A program made the translations under genes and the position numbers. DNA of 64,000 nt, taken from positions 1-64,000 of the forward strand of contig JANSYI010000028.1 of assembly GCA_024742475.1 (NCBI GenBank), in the 5' to 3' direction. How positions within the stretch are numbered: the first letter of the stretch is position 1; each line of letters starts with the position of its first letter. This document shows positions 43,801 to 52,740 of the stretch, piece by piece. The notes below the pieces were generated by a model that saw only the letters and a list, made by a program, of their open reading frames with translations, was not told the DNA's origin and made no database searches. The stretch comes from a bacterium (GTDB lineage: Bacteria > Myxococcota_A > Polyangia > Nannocystales > Nannocystaceae).

Positions 43801-44961
43801 ATGAAATTCACCGAAGAGCACGACCAGCTGCGCGACTCGCTCCGCAAGTTCATCGATCGCGAGATCAACCCCAACGTCGAGGCGTGGGAGAACGAGAAGA
43901 TCTTCCCCGCCCACGAGCTCTTCAAGAAGCTCGGCGACCAGGGGTTCTTGGGGATCAGCAAGCCCGAGGAGAACGGCGGGCTCGCCCTGGACTACTCGTA
44001 CTCCGTGCTCGCCGCCGAGACGCTCGGGTGGTGTGACTGCGGCGCCATCCCGATGGCAATCGGGGTGCAGACCGACATGTGCACGCCCGCGTTGGCCAAG
44101 TTCGGCAGCCCCGAACTCAAGAAGGAGTTCCTCGACCCTGCGATCTCCGGAGACGCCGTGGGCTGCGTCGGCGTGAGCGAGCCCGGAGCGGGCAGCGACG
44201 TCGCGAGCATCAAGACCACCGCACGTCGTGACGGCGACGACTACATCATCAACGGCACGAAGATGTGGATCACCAACGGCATGCAGGCCGACTGGATGTG
44301 CATGCTGGCGAACACCTCCGAGGGCAAGCCGCACAAGAACAAGTCGCTCATCATGGTGCCGCTCGACGCCAAGGGGGTGGAGCGGGCCCGCAAGCTCGAC
44401 AAGATCGGCATGTGGGCGTCGGACACGGCGCAGCTGTTCTTCGACGACGTGCGCGTGCCTGCACGCAACGTCATCGGGCAAGAGGGCATGGGGTTCACGC
44501 TGCAGATGCTCCAGTTCCAAGAGGAGCGCCTGTGGGGAGCGGCCAACGTCATCGGCGCCCTCGAGCACGCGCTGATGATCACCAAGGAGTACACCGGGCA
44601 GCGCGAAGCCTTCGGCGCGACCATTCGCGACAACCAGTACGTCCACTTCAAGCTGGCCGAGCTCGCGACCGAGGTCGAAGCGCTGCGGGCCCTGGTCTGG
44701 AGCGCGACCGAGCAGTACATCTCGGGCAAGGACGTCACGCGACTCGCCTCGATGGCCAAGCTCAAGGCGGGCCGCCTCGCCCGCGAAGTCGCCGACGGAT
44801 GCCTGCAGTTCTGGGGCGGCATGGGCTACATGTGGGAATCGAAGATCTCCCGCTTCTTCCGCGACGGCAGGCTCATCTCCATCGGCGGCGGTGCAGACGA
44901 GATCATGCTCAGCATCATCTGCAAGCTCGAGGGCACCTTGCCCCGGCGGAAGAAAGGCTGA
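43801..44961 (+). CDS. Acyl-CoA dehydrogenase, isovaleryl/citronellyl-type
   Basis: 386 residues, FAD-dependent. Motifs include GCVGVSEPGAGSDVASIKTT and the FAD/substrate loop KMWITNGMQADWMCMLANT, plus REAFGATIRDNQYVHFKLAE. The C-terminal position that is Glu in medium- and short-chain enzymes (IYEGT) is here SIGGGADEIM, so the catalytic base must be elsewhere, as in isovaleryl-CoA dehydrogenase. It makes an alpha,beta-enoyl-CoA for the carboxylase. AGGAG occurs before the ATG (CATCAGGAGTCCCC). It is followed 3 bp later by the hydratase. Confidence 0.88.
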   Translation: MKFTEEHDQLRDSLRKFIDREINPNVEAWENEKIFPAHELFKKLGDQGFLGISKPEENGGLALDYSYSVLAAETLGWCDCGAIPMAIGVQTDMCTPALAKFGSPELKKEFLDPAISGDAVGCVGVSEPGAGSDVASIKTTARRDGDDYIINGTKMWITNGMQADWMCMLANTSEGKPHKNKSLIMVPLDAKGVERARKLDKIGMWASDTAQLFFDDVRVPARNVIGQEGMGFTLQMLQFQEERLWGAANVIGALEHALMITKEYTGQREAFGATIRDNQYVHFKLAELATEVEALRALVWSATEQYISGKDVTRLASMAKLKAGRLAREVADGCLQFWGGMGYMWESKISRFFRDGRLISIGGGADEIMLSIICKLEGTLPRRKKG

Positions 44962-44964
44962 CCG

Positions 44965-45786
44965 ATGTCGCTGCCACAGACCGAACATCTGATGCTGTCC
45001 CTCGAGGACGGCGTGCTCACGGTGCTGCTCAATCGCCCAAAGGTGCGCAACGCGATGAGCTTGAAGACGGTCTCGGAGCTCGAGGCCACCTTCGACGCGA
45101 TCGCCGAGCGCCGGGACGTGCGGGTGGTGGTGCTGCGAGGCGCGGGCGGCCACTTCTGCGCCGGCGGCGACATCAAGGACATGGCCGCCGCGCGCGGACG
45201 GCCGCAGGGCGATGACGGCAAGGACGCGCTGTACACCGTCAACCGGCGTTTCGGTGAGATCATCACCAAGGTCGACCGGGCGCCGCAGGCCGTCGTGGCC
45301 GTGTGCGAAGGCGCGGTGCTCGGTGGGGGCTTCGGTCTGGCGAGCGTCGCCGATGTCACGCTCACGGCGGCCGACGCCAAGTTCGGCCTGCCCGAGACCG
45401 GCTTGGGCATCCCGCCGGCCCAGATCGCGCCGTTCCTGGTGCGACGGCTGGGCCTGTCCCAGGCACGTAGGCTGGCGGTGACCGGGGGCCGGTTCGACGG
45501 ACATCGAGCGGTCGCAATTGGCCTGGCTCACGAGGTGGCCGAGACCCCAGAGGCGCTCGAGGAGCTGCTCGCCCGCACGCTGACGCAGATCCGGCGCTGC
45601 GGGCCCGGGGCGGTCGCGACGACGAAGCGGATCATGAACGACGTGGGGCGGGTGGAGCTCGAGGCGCTGCTCGATGGAGCCGCCGAGGCGTTCGTGCAGG
45701 CAGCCCGAGGCCCCGAAGGCATGGAGGGGATGATGGCGTTCATGCAGAAGCGCGAGCCGAGCTGGCCTTCGGGAGGTGCGGCGTGA
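44965..45786 (+). CDS. Enoyl-CoA hydratase, methylglutaconyl/isohexenylglutaconyl-type
   Basis: 273 residues, crotonase superfamily. Oxyanion-hole motifs: GGHFCAGGDIKDM and CEGAVLGGGFGLASVADV. The acidic residues after ASVADVTLTAADAKFGLPET fit hydration. In this operon it should hydrate the carboxylated product (3-methylglutaconyl-like). GTGA overlap with the alpha-subunit gene shows coupling. Confidence 0.88.
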   Translation: MSLPQTEHLMLSLEDGVLTVLLNRPKVRNAMSLKTVSELEATFDAIAERRDVRVVVLRGAGGHFCAGGDIKDMAAARGRPQGDDGKDALYTVNRRFGEIITKVDRAPQAVVAVCEGAVLGGGFGLASVADVTLTAADAKFGLPETGLGIPPAQIAPFLVRRLGLSQARRLAVTGGRFDGHRAVAIGLAHEVAETPEALEELLARTLTQIRRCGPGAVATTKRIMNDVGRVELEALLDGAAEAFVQAARGPEGMEGMMAFMQKREPSWPSGGAA

Positions 45787-47750
45787 GCTTCTCGACCGTG
45801 ATGGTGGCCAACCGCGGCGAGATCGCGGTGCGCGTGCTTCGAACGGCCCATGAACTGGGCTACCGCACCGTCGCCGTGTACTCCGAGGCGGACGCGGACG
45901 CCCCCCACGTCGCGTTGGCCGACCAAGCCGTCTGCATCGGGCCCGCGCCCGTGGGCGAGAGCTATCTCGACGTGGACGCGCTATTGGCCGCGGCCGAGCG
46001 GACGGGCGCCGACGCAGTTCACCCGGGTTACGGCTTCCTCAGCGAGAACGCCGACTTTGCCAGGCGCTGCGCCGAGGCGGGGTTGACCTTCGTGGGTCCG
46101 CCGCCGGAGGCCATCGCGCTGATGGGTGACAAGGTGACTGCCAAGCGCCGCATGATCGAGGCGGACGTTCCGACCGCGCCGAGCTACCTCGGCCAAAACG
46201 CCTCGGTCGAGACGCTCGTCGCCGAGGCGGAAACGCTGGGGCTGCCGCTGCTGGTCAAGGCCAGTGCAGGCGGTGGTGGTCGCGGCATGCGAAAGGTGAC
46301 CGATGTCTCGCACCTCGCCGAGGCCATCGCCTCCGCGCAGTCCGAAGCGGCGTCGGCGTTCGGCAACCCCGAGGTCTTCCTCGAGCGCCTGGTCACCGGT
46401 GCTCGCCACGTGGAGGTCCAGGTGTTCGCCGATACACACGGCAACGTGGTCCACCTGGGCGAGCGGGAGTGCTCGGCGCAGCGGCGTCACCAAAAGGTCG
46501 TGGAGGAGGCGCCCTCGCCGGCCGTCGATGCGGCGCTGCGCACCAAGATGGGGGATGCGGCCGTCGCAGCCGCCAGGGCGATCGGCTACGTCGGTGCCGG
46601 GACGGTCGAGTTCCTGCTCGACGACGCGGGCGACTTCTACTTCTTGGAGATGAACACCCGGCTGCAGGTCGAACACCCGGTGACCGAGTGCGTCACGGGG
46701 CACGACCTGGTGGCCTGGCAGCTCGATGTGGCCGCGGGCAAGGCGCTGCCGATCACGCAGGAGGCGCTGCGCATGGACGGGCACGCGATCGAGGTCCGGC
46801 TCTACGCCGAGGACCCCTACGCCGGCTTCCTGCCGCAGACCGGACCGATCGAGCGCTTCGAGCCCGCGGCAGGGCTCCGCGTCGACGCGGGGATCCGCAG
46901 CGGGGGGGAGGTCTCCGCCTTCTACGACCCGATGCTGGCCAAGCTGATCGCGCACGGGCGCGACCGCGACGAAGCGATGCGAAAGCTGCGACGCGGGTTG
47001 GCCGAGACGGTCTTCTTGGGCCCGGTCACAAACCTGACGTTCTTGCAGGCGCTGCTGGGCGACCCCGACATGATCGCCGGCACGATCAAGACCGACACGC
47101 TCGACGCGCGCTTCGCCGAGCCGCCGCCGCGCCCGGAGGTCTCCGCGCACGCGTGGGCGCTCGCGGGGGTGCTGCTCGCCCGCGCGCACGCCCTCGACCC
47201 CGCGTTCGGTGACGGGCAGGCGTGGCGCAGCAGCGGAGAGTTGCGCTCCCCCATCACGCTGCGCGTCTCAGAGGACGAGCGAAGCGTCGCGGTGGCGCTG
47301 TCGGGGCGAGACGACGCCTCGGTCACGGTCGGCGAGGAGACCCTCGTGCTGCGGGTGTTGTCCGACCGCCAGGGGTGGATCCGCTTCGAGATCGACGGCG
47401 TCCAGTGCTCGGCCGCCTACGCGGCCCGAGACAACCTGGTCTGGGTCAGTCTCGGCGGACATGCGACCCGCTTCGAGGAGCCCGACCCCCGCGCAGCGTC
47501 GGCCGAGGCCAGCGACGGCACGGTGCGCTCGCCCCTGTCGGGCACCGTCGTCTCGGTGCTGGTGGAGGAGGGCGCCACGGTCGAGAAGGGGCAGCTGTTG
47601 GTGACCGTCGAGGCGATGAAGATGGAGCACCGCATCGAAGCCCCGAGCGCGGGCGTGGTGCGTAACGTGTCCGCACAGGCGGGAACGCAGGTTGCGGGTG
47701 ATGAGATCTTGCTGCGGGTCACGGACCCCGAAACGGAGAGCGAAACATGA
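45783..47750 (+). CDS. Acyl-CoA carboxylase, biotin carboxylase/carrier (alpha) subunit
   Basis: 655 residues. Biotin carboxylase domain (1-450): VMVANRGEIAVRVLRTAHEL, HPGYGFLSENADFA, ATP site KASAGGGGRGMRK, and catalytic EMNTRLQVEHPVTE. A linker and then a biotinyl carrier domain with VEAMKMEH (biotin Lys613) end the protein. It carboxylates biotin and passes it to the beta subunit at 42160. The separation of beta and alpha by the dehydrogenase and hydratase matches the order in atuC-D-E-F and differs from liuA-B-C-D-E. ATGA overlap with BKACE gene. Confidence 0.95.
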   Translation: MSFSTVMVANRGEIAVRVLRTAHELGYRTVAVYSEADADAPHVALADQAVCIGPAPVGESYLDVDALLAAAERTGADAVHPGYGFLSENADFARRCAEAGLTFVGPPPEAIALMGDKVTAKRRMIEADVPTAPSYLGQNASVETLVAEAETLGLPLLVKASAGGGGRGMRKVTDVSHLAEAIASAQSEAASAFGNPEVFLERLVTGARHVEVQVFADTHGNVVHLGERECSAQRRHQKVVEEAPSPAVDAALRTKMGDAAVAAARAIGYVGAGTVEFLLDDAGDFYFLEMNTRLQVEHPVTECVTGHDLVAWQLDVAAGKALPITQEALRMDGHAIEVRLYAEDPYAGFLPQTGPIERFEPAAGLRVDAGIRSGGEVSAFYDPMLAKLIAHGRDRDEAMRKLRRGLAETVFLGPVTNLTFLQALLGDPDMIAGTIKTDTLDARFAEPPPRPEVSAHAWALAGVLLARAHALDPAFGDGQAWRSSGELRSPITLRVSEDERSVAVALSGRDDASVTVGEETLVLRVLSDRQGWIRFEIDGVQCSAAYAARDNLVWVSLGGHATRFEEPDPRAASAEASDGTVRSPLSGTVVSVLVEEGATVEKGQLLVTVEAMKMEHRIEAPSAGVVRNVSAQAGTQVAGDEILLRVTDPETESET

Positions 47751-48613
47751 GCGACAAGGCTGTTGTGACCTGCGCCCTGACGGGCGTCCTGACCAATCCC
47801 AAACAACACCCCGTCCCGGTGACGCCCGAGCAGATGGCCGCCGCTGCCAAGGAGGCGTTCGACGCGGGGGCGAGCGTGATGCACGTGCACTATCGCCGCC
47901 AAGAAGACGGCATGGGACACCTGCCGACCTGGGACCCCGCGGTCTGTGGCGTCATCACCGACGCGATCCGCGAAGCATGCCCGGGGGTCATCATCAACAT
48001 GAGCACAGGGGTGATGGGCCCTGACGTGTCCGCGCCGGTCGCCGCGATGCCGCGGGTCAACCCGGAGATCGCCGCCTGCAACGCGGGCACGCTCAACTAC
48101 CTCAAGACCCGCCGCGACGGCTCGTGGGCGTGGCCGCCGATGGTCTTCGACAACCCCGTCTCGAAGGTGCAGGAGATGCTCGACGCCATGCGCCCGCTCG
48201 GCGCGATGCCGGAGTTCGAGTGCTTCGACACGGGCATCGTTCGCTCGGTGGGCCTGTTCGTCGAGAACGGCATGGCCGAGCGGCCCCACTACAACTTCGT
48301 GATGGGCGTCGCCTCGGGCATGCCTGCCGACCCCGACCTGCTGCCACTGCTCCTGAAGTACATCAAGCCCGGGAGCACCTGGGAGGTCACCGCCATCGGG
48401 CGCGCCGACATCTGGGCGCTGCACCAAAGGGCCGCCGAGCTCGGTGGGGCGCTGCGGACGGGCGTCGAGGACACCTTCTACCTGCCCGACGGGGAGCGGA
48501 CGACGGGCAACGGCCAGCTCATCGAGTCGATTGTGCAGTGTGCGCGCAACGCTGGTCGCGCGATTGCCTCTCCCCAGGAGGCACGCGCGATCCTGAAGCT
48601 GCGCGCAGCGTAG
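47747..48613 (+). CDS. Beta-keto acid cleavage enzyme (BKACE, DUF849 family)
   Basis: 288 residues. The zinc-binding MHVHYR (His46, His48), an acidic site EFECFDTG, and RTGVEDTFY (the conserved Arg and Glu of the family, typically RVGLEDN) support BKACE. These enzymes convert a beta-keto acid plus acetyl-CoA to acetoacetate and a new acyl-CoA (first known as 3-keto-5-aminohexanoate cleavage enzyme). In leucine or terpene catabolism an HMG-CoA-lyase-type enzyme would occupy this place. So the product of hydration may be oxidised or cleaved differently. The coupling to the alpha-subunit gene argues for a shared pathway. Confidence 0.88.
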   Translation: MSDKAVVTCALTGVLTNPKQHPVPVTPEQMAAAAKEAFDAGASVMHVHYRRQEDGMGHLPTWDPAVCGVITDAIREACPGVIINMSTGVMGPDVSAPVAAMPRVNPEIAACNAGTLNYLKTRRDGSWAWPPMVFDNPVSKVQEMLDAMRPLGAMPEFECFDTGIVRSVGLFVENGMAERPHYNFVMGVASGMPADPDLLPLLLKYIKPGSTWEVTAIGRADIWALHQRAAELGGALRTGVEDTFYLPDGERTTGNGQLIESIVQCARNAGRAIASPQEARAILKLRAA

Positions 48614-48682
48614 AGGTCCTGTGAGTTGGCACAACACCGCGCGGCAAACCGGCCGGGGGGCGGACGGTTCAAGGTTGCAGAC

Positions 48683-49321
48683 ATGAGACTCGCTCCGCTC
48701 GCCTGCCTCGGACTCATCGCCTCTGCCTGCACCCTCAACCTCGGAGACGTCGCGGGTGTCGACACCACGACACAGTCACGTTCGGTCGACGCGTTCGAGT
48801 CGATCGACGTCTCGGGGTCGGTCGACGTCGACGTCGAGGTCGGCCCCACCCACAGCGTGGAGGTCGAGGCGTCACCCAAGATCATCGAGGACATTCAAAC
48901 CGTGGTCGAAGGCGGCACGCTGCAGGTCCGGCTCGCGCGGGGTGTGCACGTCAACGCCGGTCGCATGCTCGTGCGCGTGACGGTGCCCTCACTCGAGGGG
49001 GTCTCCGTCTCGGGCAGTGGCGACATCGAAGTCGACGGGCTCGATGAAGACTCGTTGTCGATCGCGGTGACGGGCAGCGGCGACGTCGAAGCGAGTGGCA
49101 AAGCCGAGTCGGTGTCGTTCTCGGTGAGCGGATCGGGCGACATCGGCGCCCGCACCCTCGAAGTCGAGACCGCCACGGTGCAGCTGCGTGGCAGCGGGGA
49201 CGTGCGGCTCTCGGCGACGAAGACCGTCACCGGCTCGATCGTCGGGAGCGGAGACGTCAGCGTGCACGGAGGAGCGACCTGCACCATCGCGGTGTCGGGC
49301 AGCGGCGACGTCAACTGCTGA
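48683..49321 (+). CDS. DUF2807 (head-GIN-like) lipoprotein
   Basis: 212 residues. Signal with LGLIASAC. The rest is a repetitive beta-helix-like fold in which GSGD(V/I) recurs seven times at about 20-residue spacing. This matches the DUF2807 putative adhesin domain. Acidic and Gly-rich loops line one side. It would lie in the envelope, perhaps binding polysaccharide or stress signals. ATG 48683 starts the signal peptide; a terminator for the acyl-CoA operon was not identified in the 69-bp gap. Confidence 0.82.
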   Translation: MRLAPLACLGLIASACTLNLGDVAGVDTTTQSRSVDAFESIDVSGSVDVDVEVGPTHSVEVEASPKIIEDIQTVVEGGTLQVRLARGVHVNAGRMLVRVTVPSLEGVSVSGSGDIEVDGLDEDSLSIAVTGSGDVEASGKAESVSFSVSGSGDIGARTLEVETATVQLRGSGDVRLSATKTVTGSIVGSGDVSVHGGATCTIAVSGSGDVNC

Positions 49322-49345
49322 CCCGCCGCAGCCCGTGACGCTCGG

Positions 49346-50914
49346 CTACTCGTCGGCGTCGGCGTCGGATGGCAAGCGCAGCACGGCGGCCGCGAGCGCG
49401 GCTGCGCCCAGACCCACTGCGCCCGAGGCGTTGTCTCCGTCGACGCTGCATCCACCGCCGCCGCCTCCTGCACCGCCGGCGGAGTCACCGTCGGTGTCGC
49501 TGCCGCTGGTGGCTGCGTCGGAATCGGAGGTTGGAGGCTCACCCGTCGTGCCGCTGGCCGAGGCGCCGTCGCTGGTGCTCGCGTTGGAGTCGCTGCCGCC
49601 GCCGGAGCTGTCGTCTGCGCCGCCGCTCGTGTCCCCGCCGGTCGACCCGCCGCCGTCGTCGACGGGGAAGGGTCCGGTGACCATGAGGGTCAACCCGTCG
49701 CCTTGAATGTTCACGAACATCGCGGTGCCGTCGGGCGAGAAACACACGCCTGCCAGCTCGCTGTCGCTGATCGCGTTGCGGGCGAAGTCGCAGATCGAGC
49801 CGTCGGCGTCGATGAATCGGACGTACTGGTCACCGCTGCCGTCCTCGGCGATGAACAGCTCTCCCCACGGCGCGACCGTGATGTTGTCGGGAAAGTCGAG
49901 CGTGTCGCCGCTGTCGGAGACGGCGATGAGTTCGAGGGTGCCGGTGTCGCCGTTGTCGATGACGCGGAAGATCTGCCCGAGGCCCGCCGGGCCTCCGTTG
50001 GTGCAGGAGAAGTAGACCTCGCCGTCGAAGTACCAGAGCCCTTCGCCACGAATGAAGACCGACGCCCCCAACGCCTGCGCGGCGTAGCGGATGTCGTCGT
50101 CGGCGGGGTTGGGCTCCTCGACATCGACCCACTCGATGTCGAACATCTCTCCGACCTTGCCCAGCGGCGCCGTCTCGAACGCGTCGGTGTCGACGATGCG
50201 CAGCGCCTGCAGGCGCCCCTCGAAGGGGGTGTCCTTCGAGTCGGGGACGTGTCGGTAGAAGCAACCGTCGCCCCGGTCTTCGGTGAGATAGGTGACCAAG
50301 GTGGCCGGGTCGACGGCCGCAGCCTCGTGGTTGAATCGACCGAACCCGAGGATCGGCTCGGCGGGCACCACCGCCTCGGCGTCCTCGGGGCACGCAAAGA
50401 CGTAGCCGTGGTTGTCTTCGACGTTCTCCTCGCACGACAGCCAACCCCACGGGCTCGGCCCGCCCGCGCAGTTGCGGAAGGTCCCCGCGAGCACGAGGTT
50501 GCTCGAGACCACCTCGCCCGAGCTCGGGTCGATGACCACCCGGGTTACGCCGCCGTAGCCGTCGGGGTCGTAGGCTTCCTTGGGCACGGCATCGGCCGAG
50601 TAGGCGCCGCTGGCTTCGTCGCCACGGCTGACCTCGTGGTTGCGCATGAGCGACCAGTTGCCGTCTGCGAGCTCGAAACACGCCATGCCGTCGGGGCGCG
50701 CCGGAACGACGTAGCCGTCGCTCATGGCGTCTCCGGCCTCTTGCAGGACCACGTAGGAGAAGCCCTCGGGCAGGTCGAGGACGCCGTTGGGGTCGGGGAC
50801 CAGGTCTCCGTACGCGCTCGCCGACGCGCGGCGGGCGAAGAGGTTCGAGAACAGGGCCGCAGCGCTGATGCCGAGCGAGCCCTGGATGAAGTGACGACGC
50901 CTGGTGCGAGGCAT
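49346..50914 (-). CDS. PhoX-family (DUF839) Tat-exported protein, Ser/Gly stalk and MYXO-CTERM-like end
   Basis: 522 residues. Tat signal TRRRHFIQGSLGISAAALFS. The PhoX/DUF839 domain includes SCEENVEDNHGYVF, GRFNHEAAAVDPATLVTYLT and VSDSGDTLDFPDNITVAPWG. PhoX enzymes are Ca/Fe-dependent alkaline phosphatases; I cannot confirm phosphatase residues here. A long Gly/Ser/Asp stalk leads to GGGGCSVDGDNASGAVGLGAAA, resembling a MYXO-CTERM segment, but the end is acidic (DADADE) rather than Arg-rich. So anchoring may differ. ATG 50914 gives the Tat motif. Confidence 0.82.
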   Translation of the reverse strand: MPRTRRRHFIQGSLGISAAALFSNLFARRASASAYGDLVPDPNGVLDLPEGFSYVVLQEAGDAMSDGYVVPARPDGMACFELADGNWSLMRNHEVSRGDEASGAYSADAVPKEAYDPDGYGGVTRVVIDPSSGEVVSSNLVLAGTFRNCAGGPSPWGWLSCEENVEDNHGYVFACPEDAEAVVPAEPILGFGRFNHEAAAVDPATLVTYLTEDRGDGCFYRHVPDSKDTPFEGRLQALRIVDTDAFETAPLGKVGEMFDIEWVDVEEPNPADDDIRYAAQALGASVFIRGEGLWYFDGEVYFSCTNGGPAGLGQIFRVIDNGDTGTLELIAVSDSGDTLDFPDNITVAPWGELFIAEDGSGDQYVRFIDADGSICDFARNAISDSELAGVCFSPDGTAMFVNIQGDGLTLMVTGPFPVDDGGGSTGGDTSGGADDSSGGGSDSNASTSDGASASGTTGEPPTSDSDAATSGSDTDGDSAGGAGGGGGGCSVDGDNASGAVGLGAAALAAAVLRLPSDADADE

Positions 50915-51005
50915 GCCCCGATGATGCCGCAGTTTCTCGGCGCCGCGGGACGTCGGGCGAAAAAAGGCCGAGCGCGAGCTGACGATTCGGGCCGGGGGGA
51001 GGCGC

Positions 51006-52697
51006 TCAGCGGGGCGCGGGCAGCCAAACGACGAACCCGCGCTCGAGCAAGAGCTCGGCCTCCTCGCCGGTGGGGAGAACGCCGCCCTCGGCGGACTCGA
51101 GCGCCTCGGCCACCGCGCGGGTGACCTCGAGCACGCGCGGCTCGCCGTTCCAGCGGATCGCGACCACCTCGAGCGTGGCCGGCCCATCGCTCGCGTCTCC
51201 GAGGACGGCGTCGAGCGCTGACCGCGTCGTCCGCATGCGTCGGATCGTCGCGTTGAGACGGATCCTGGCGCCTGTGTGCGGCTCGTCGGGCAGGCCGCCG
51301 AACCGTTCGGCGTCGAGGTCTGCGCCCGGCGGGTTGCGCAAGAACGCCTCCAGCATCGCTTCGTCTGCGCGCGCGTGGTTGCCGGCTGCGAGCGTCGTCG
51401 CCGCACGCTGGGCCAGCGCCACCGACGTAGGGTCCTCGCCCGCGAGTGCTTCGGCGAGGGCGGGGACGTCGCTGGGATCGAGGGCTCGCGGCAAGGCCGT
51501 GCGAAGCCCCGCCTCGAGGGATCGGAGCGTGCCTTCGGTCGCTGCGATCCACCCCCATCCGCCCGCGAGGGGACGTTCGGCCGTGGCGGGGTCCAGGCTG
51601 CGAAGCCGCGTGGTGAGGCCGGGCATGACGTCCTCGACGCGCTGCCCCTGTGCGAGCGCGTCGACGCTGGGCATCAGCGCGTCTTCGGCCGCGTCGCTGT
51701 CGAGCGCTTCGATGTGGAGGAGGAGCCGGTACGCGAGATCGGACGCCGCGTGGCGGTCCCGCGTGCCGACCCGCTGTGCCTCGGGCTCGAGCGCGTAGGG
51801 CCGCGTGAGCAGGTCGTGGGCCAGGGTCCGCACGTGTTGGAGGTGCTCCGCACACGTCTCGAAGCGATCGCGCCCGGGTTGCGTGAAGCGTTCGACCCAG
51901 GCGCCAAAGCTCCACGCGGTGATGCGGTTCCAGTGAGCGCGGAGGTAGCCGACCGCGTCGCTGCTGGCGTCGAGCCCCGGCCGCGGCGTGGCCTGAATCT
52001 CGCCCGTGGACAGCTCGCGCGCGCATGCACCCAGCTCGGTGTCGAGATGTTCGAGCGCATGGGCGGCGGCGAGCTCGGCGGCGGCGGGCGTGGTTTGAGC
52101 CTCCCAGTAGGGACGCACGGCTCGCTCGGCGCGCTGGTAGAAGGCACGGTCGGGTCGCACGGTGCCGTGCTCGTGTCCGACGTGCCGTCCGATCTCGTCG
52201 AACCCGTACCAGTGCACGACCGGCAGCAGCTCGCTGAGTCGGGCGGTGAGATACGCCTCGAACCGGGTGATGTCGGGCCGCCAGGCGAAGCGCGCGAGCT
52301 TGTGCACGAGCTCGTGCGGCCGCCACTTCGGGCGGTGGCTGGGGTTGAAGACGGGCAGCGGCGCCTCGAGAAAGGCCGAGAAGTACTTGGGCACGTGCAA
52401 GACGCCGTCGCGCCAGTCTTCGGGCACCAGCTCCTCTCCCATGCCCACGTCGAGCTCGGGCTGGGTCTCCTCGCCCATCAGCGGCGCGAGACGGTGTTCG
52501 TGGTGCACGAAACATCGGCCCTCGTTGGCGGCCGCAATCGCGACTCGAGCCGAGATGGCGCTGGCTTCGAGCTCGACGGCAGGCGCCCCGAGGAACGCGG
52601 CGACCTCGGTCAGCGGCGCGGGGGGCTGCGCGAGCACGGCCCGGGCCAGCGCAGGGGCGTCGTGCGGATCAGCGACCAGGGCGGGGAGTTGCACCGC
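51006..52697 (-). CDS. Large conserved-looking myxobacterial protein, unknown
   Basis: 563 residues. No signal or membrane segment. The segment KWRPHELVHKLARFAWRPDI followed by TRFEAYLTARLSELLPVVHWYG looks like a conserved region, possibly enzymatic (clustered Trp, His and Glu). The N-terminus (VQLPALVADPHDAPALARAV) starts at GTG 52697; a longer start would overlap the divergent hydrolase. The C-terminal part has helical repeats and an ArgR-like beta segment (EVVAIRWNGEPRVLEVTRAV). The divergent starts are separated by 43 bp. No known family is recognised. Confidence 0.7.
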   Translation of the reverse strand, partial: AVQLPALVADPHDAPALARAVLAQPPAPLTEVAAFLGAPAVELEASAISARVAIAAANEGRCFVHHEHRLAPLMGEETQPELDVGMGEELVPEDWRDGVLHVPKYFSAFLEAPLPVFNPSHRPKWRPHELVHKLARFAWRPDITRFEAYLTARLSELLPVVHWYGFDEIGRHVGHEHGTVRPDRAFYQRAERAVRPYWEAQTTPAAAELAAAHALEHLDTELGACARELSTGEIQATPRPGLDASSDAVGYLRAHWNRITAWSFGAWVERFTQPGRDRFETCAEHLQHVRTLAHDLLTRPYALEPEAQRVGTRDRHAASDLAYRLLLHIEALDSDAAEDALMPSVDALAQGQRVEDVMPGLTTRLRSLDPATAERPLAGGWGWIAATEGTLRSLEAGLRTALPRALDPSDVPALAEALAGEDPTSVALAQRAATTLAAGNHARADEAMLEAFLRNPPGADLDAERFGGLPDEPHTGARIRLNATIRRMRTTRSALDAVLGDASDGPATLEVVAIRWNGEPRVLEVTRAVAEALESAEGGVLPTGEEAELLLERGFVVWLPAPR

Positions 52698-52740
52698 ACG
52701 AGGGTAGTGGTGTCCGGACCTGCTTGCTACAACCCCGTCG

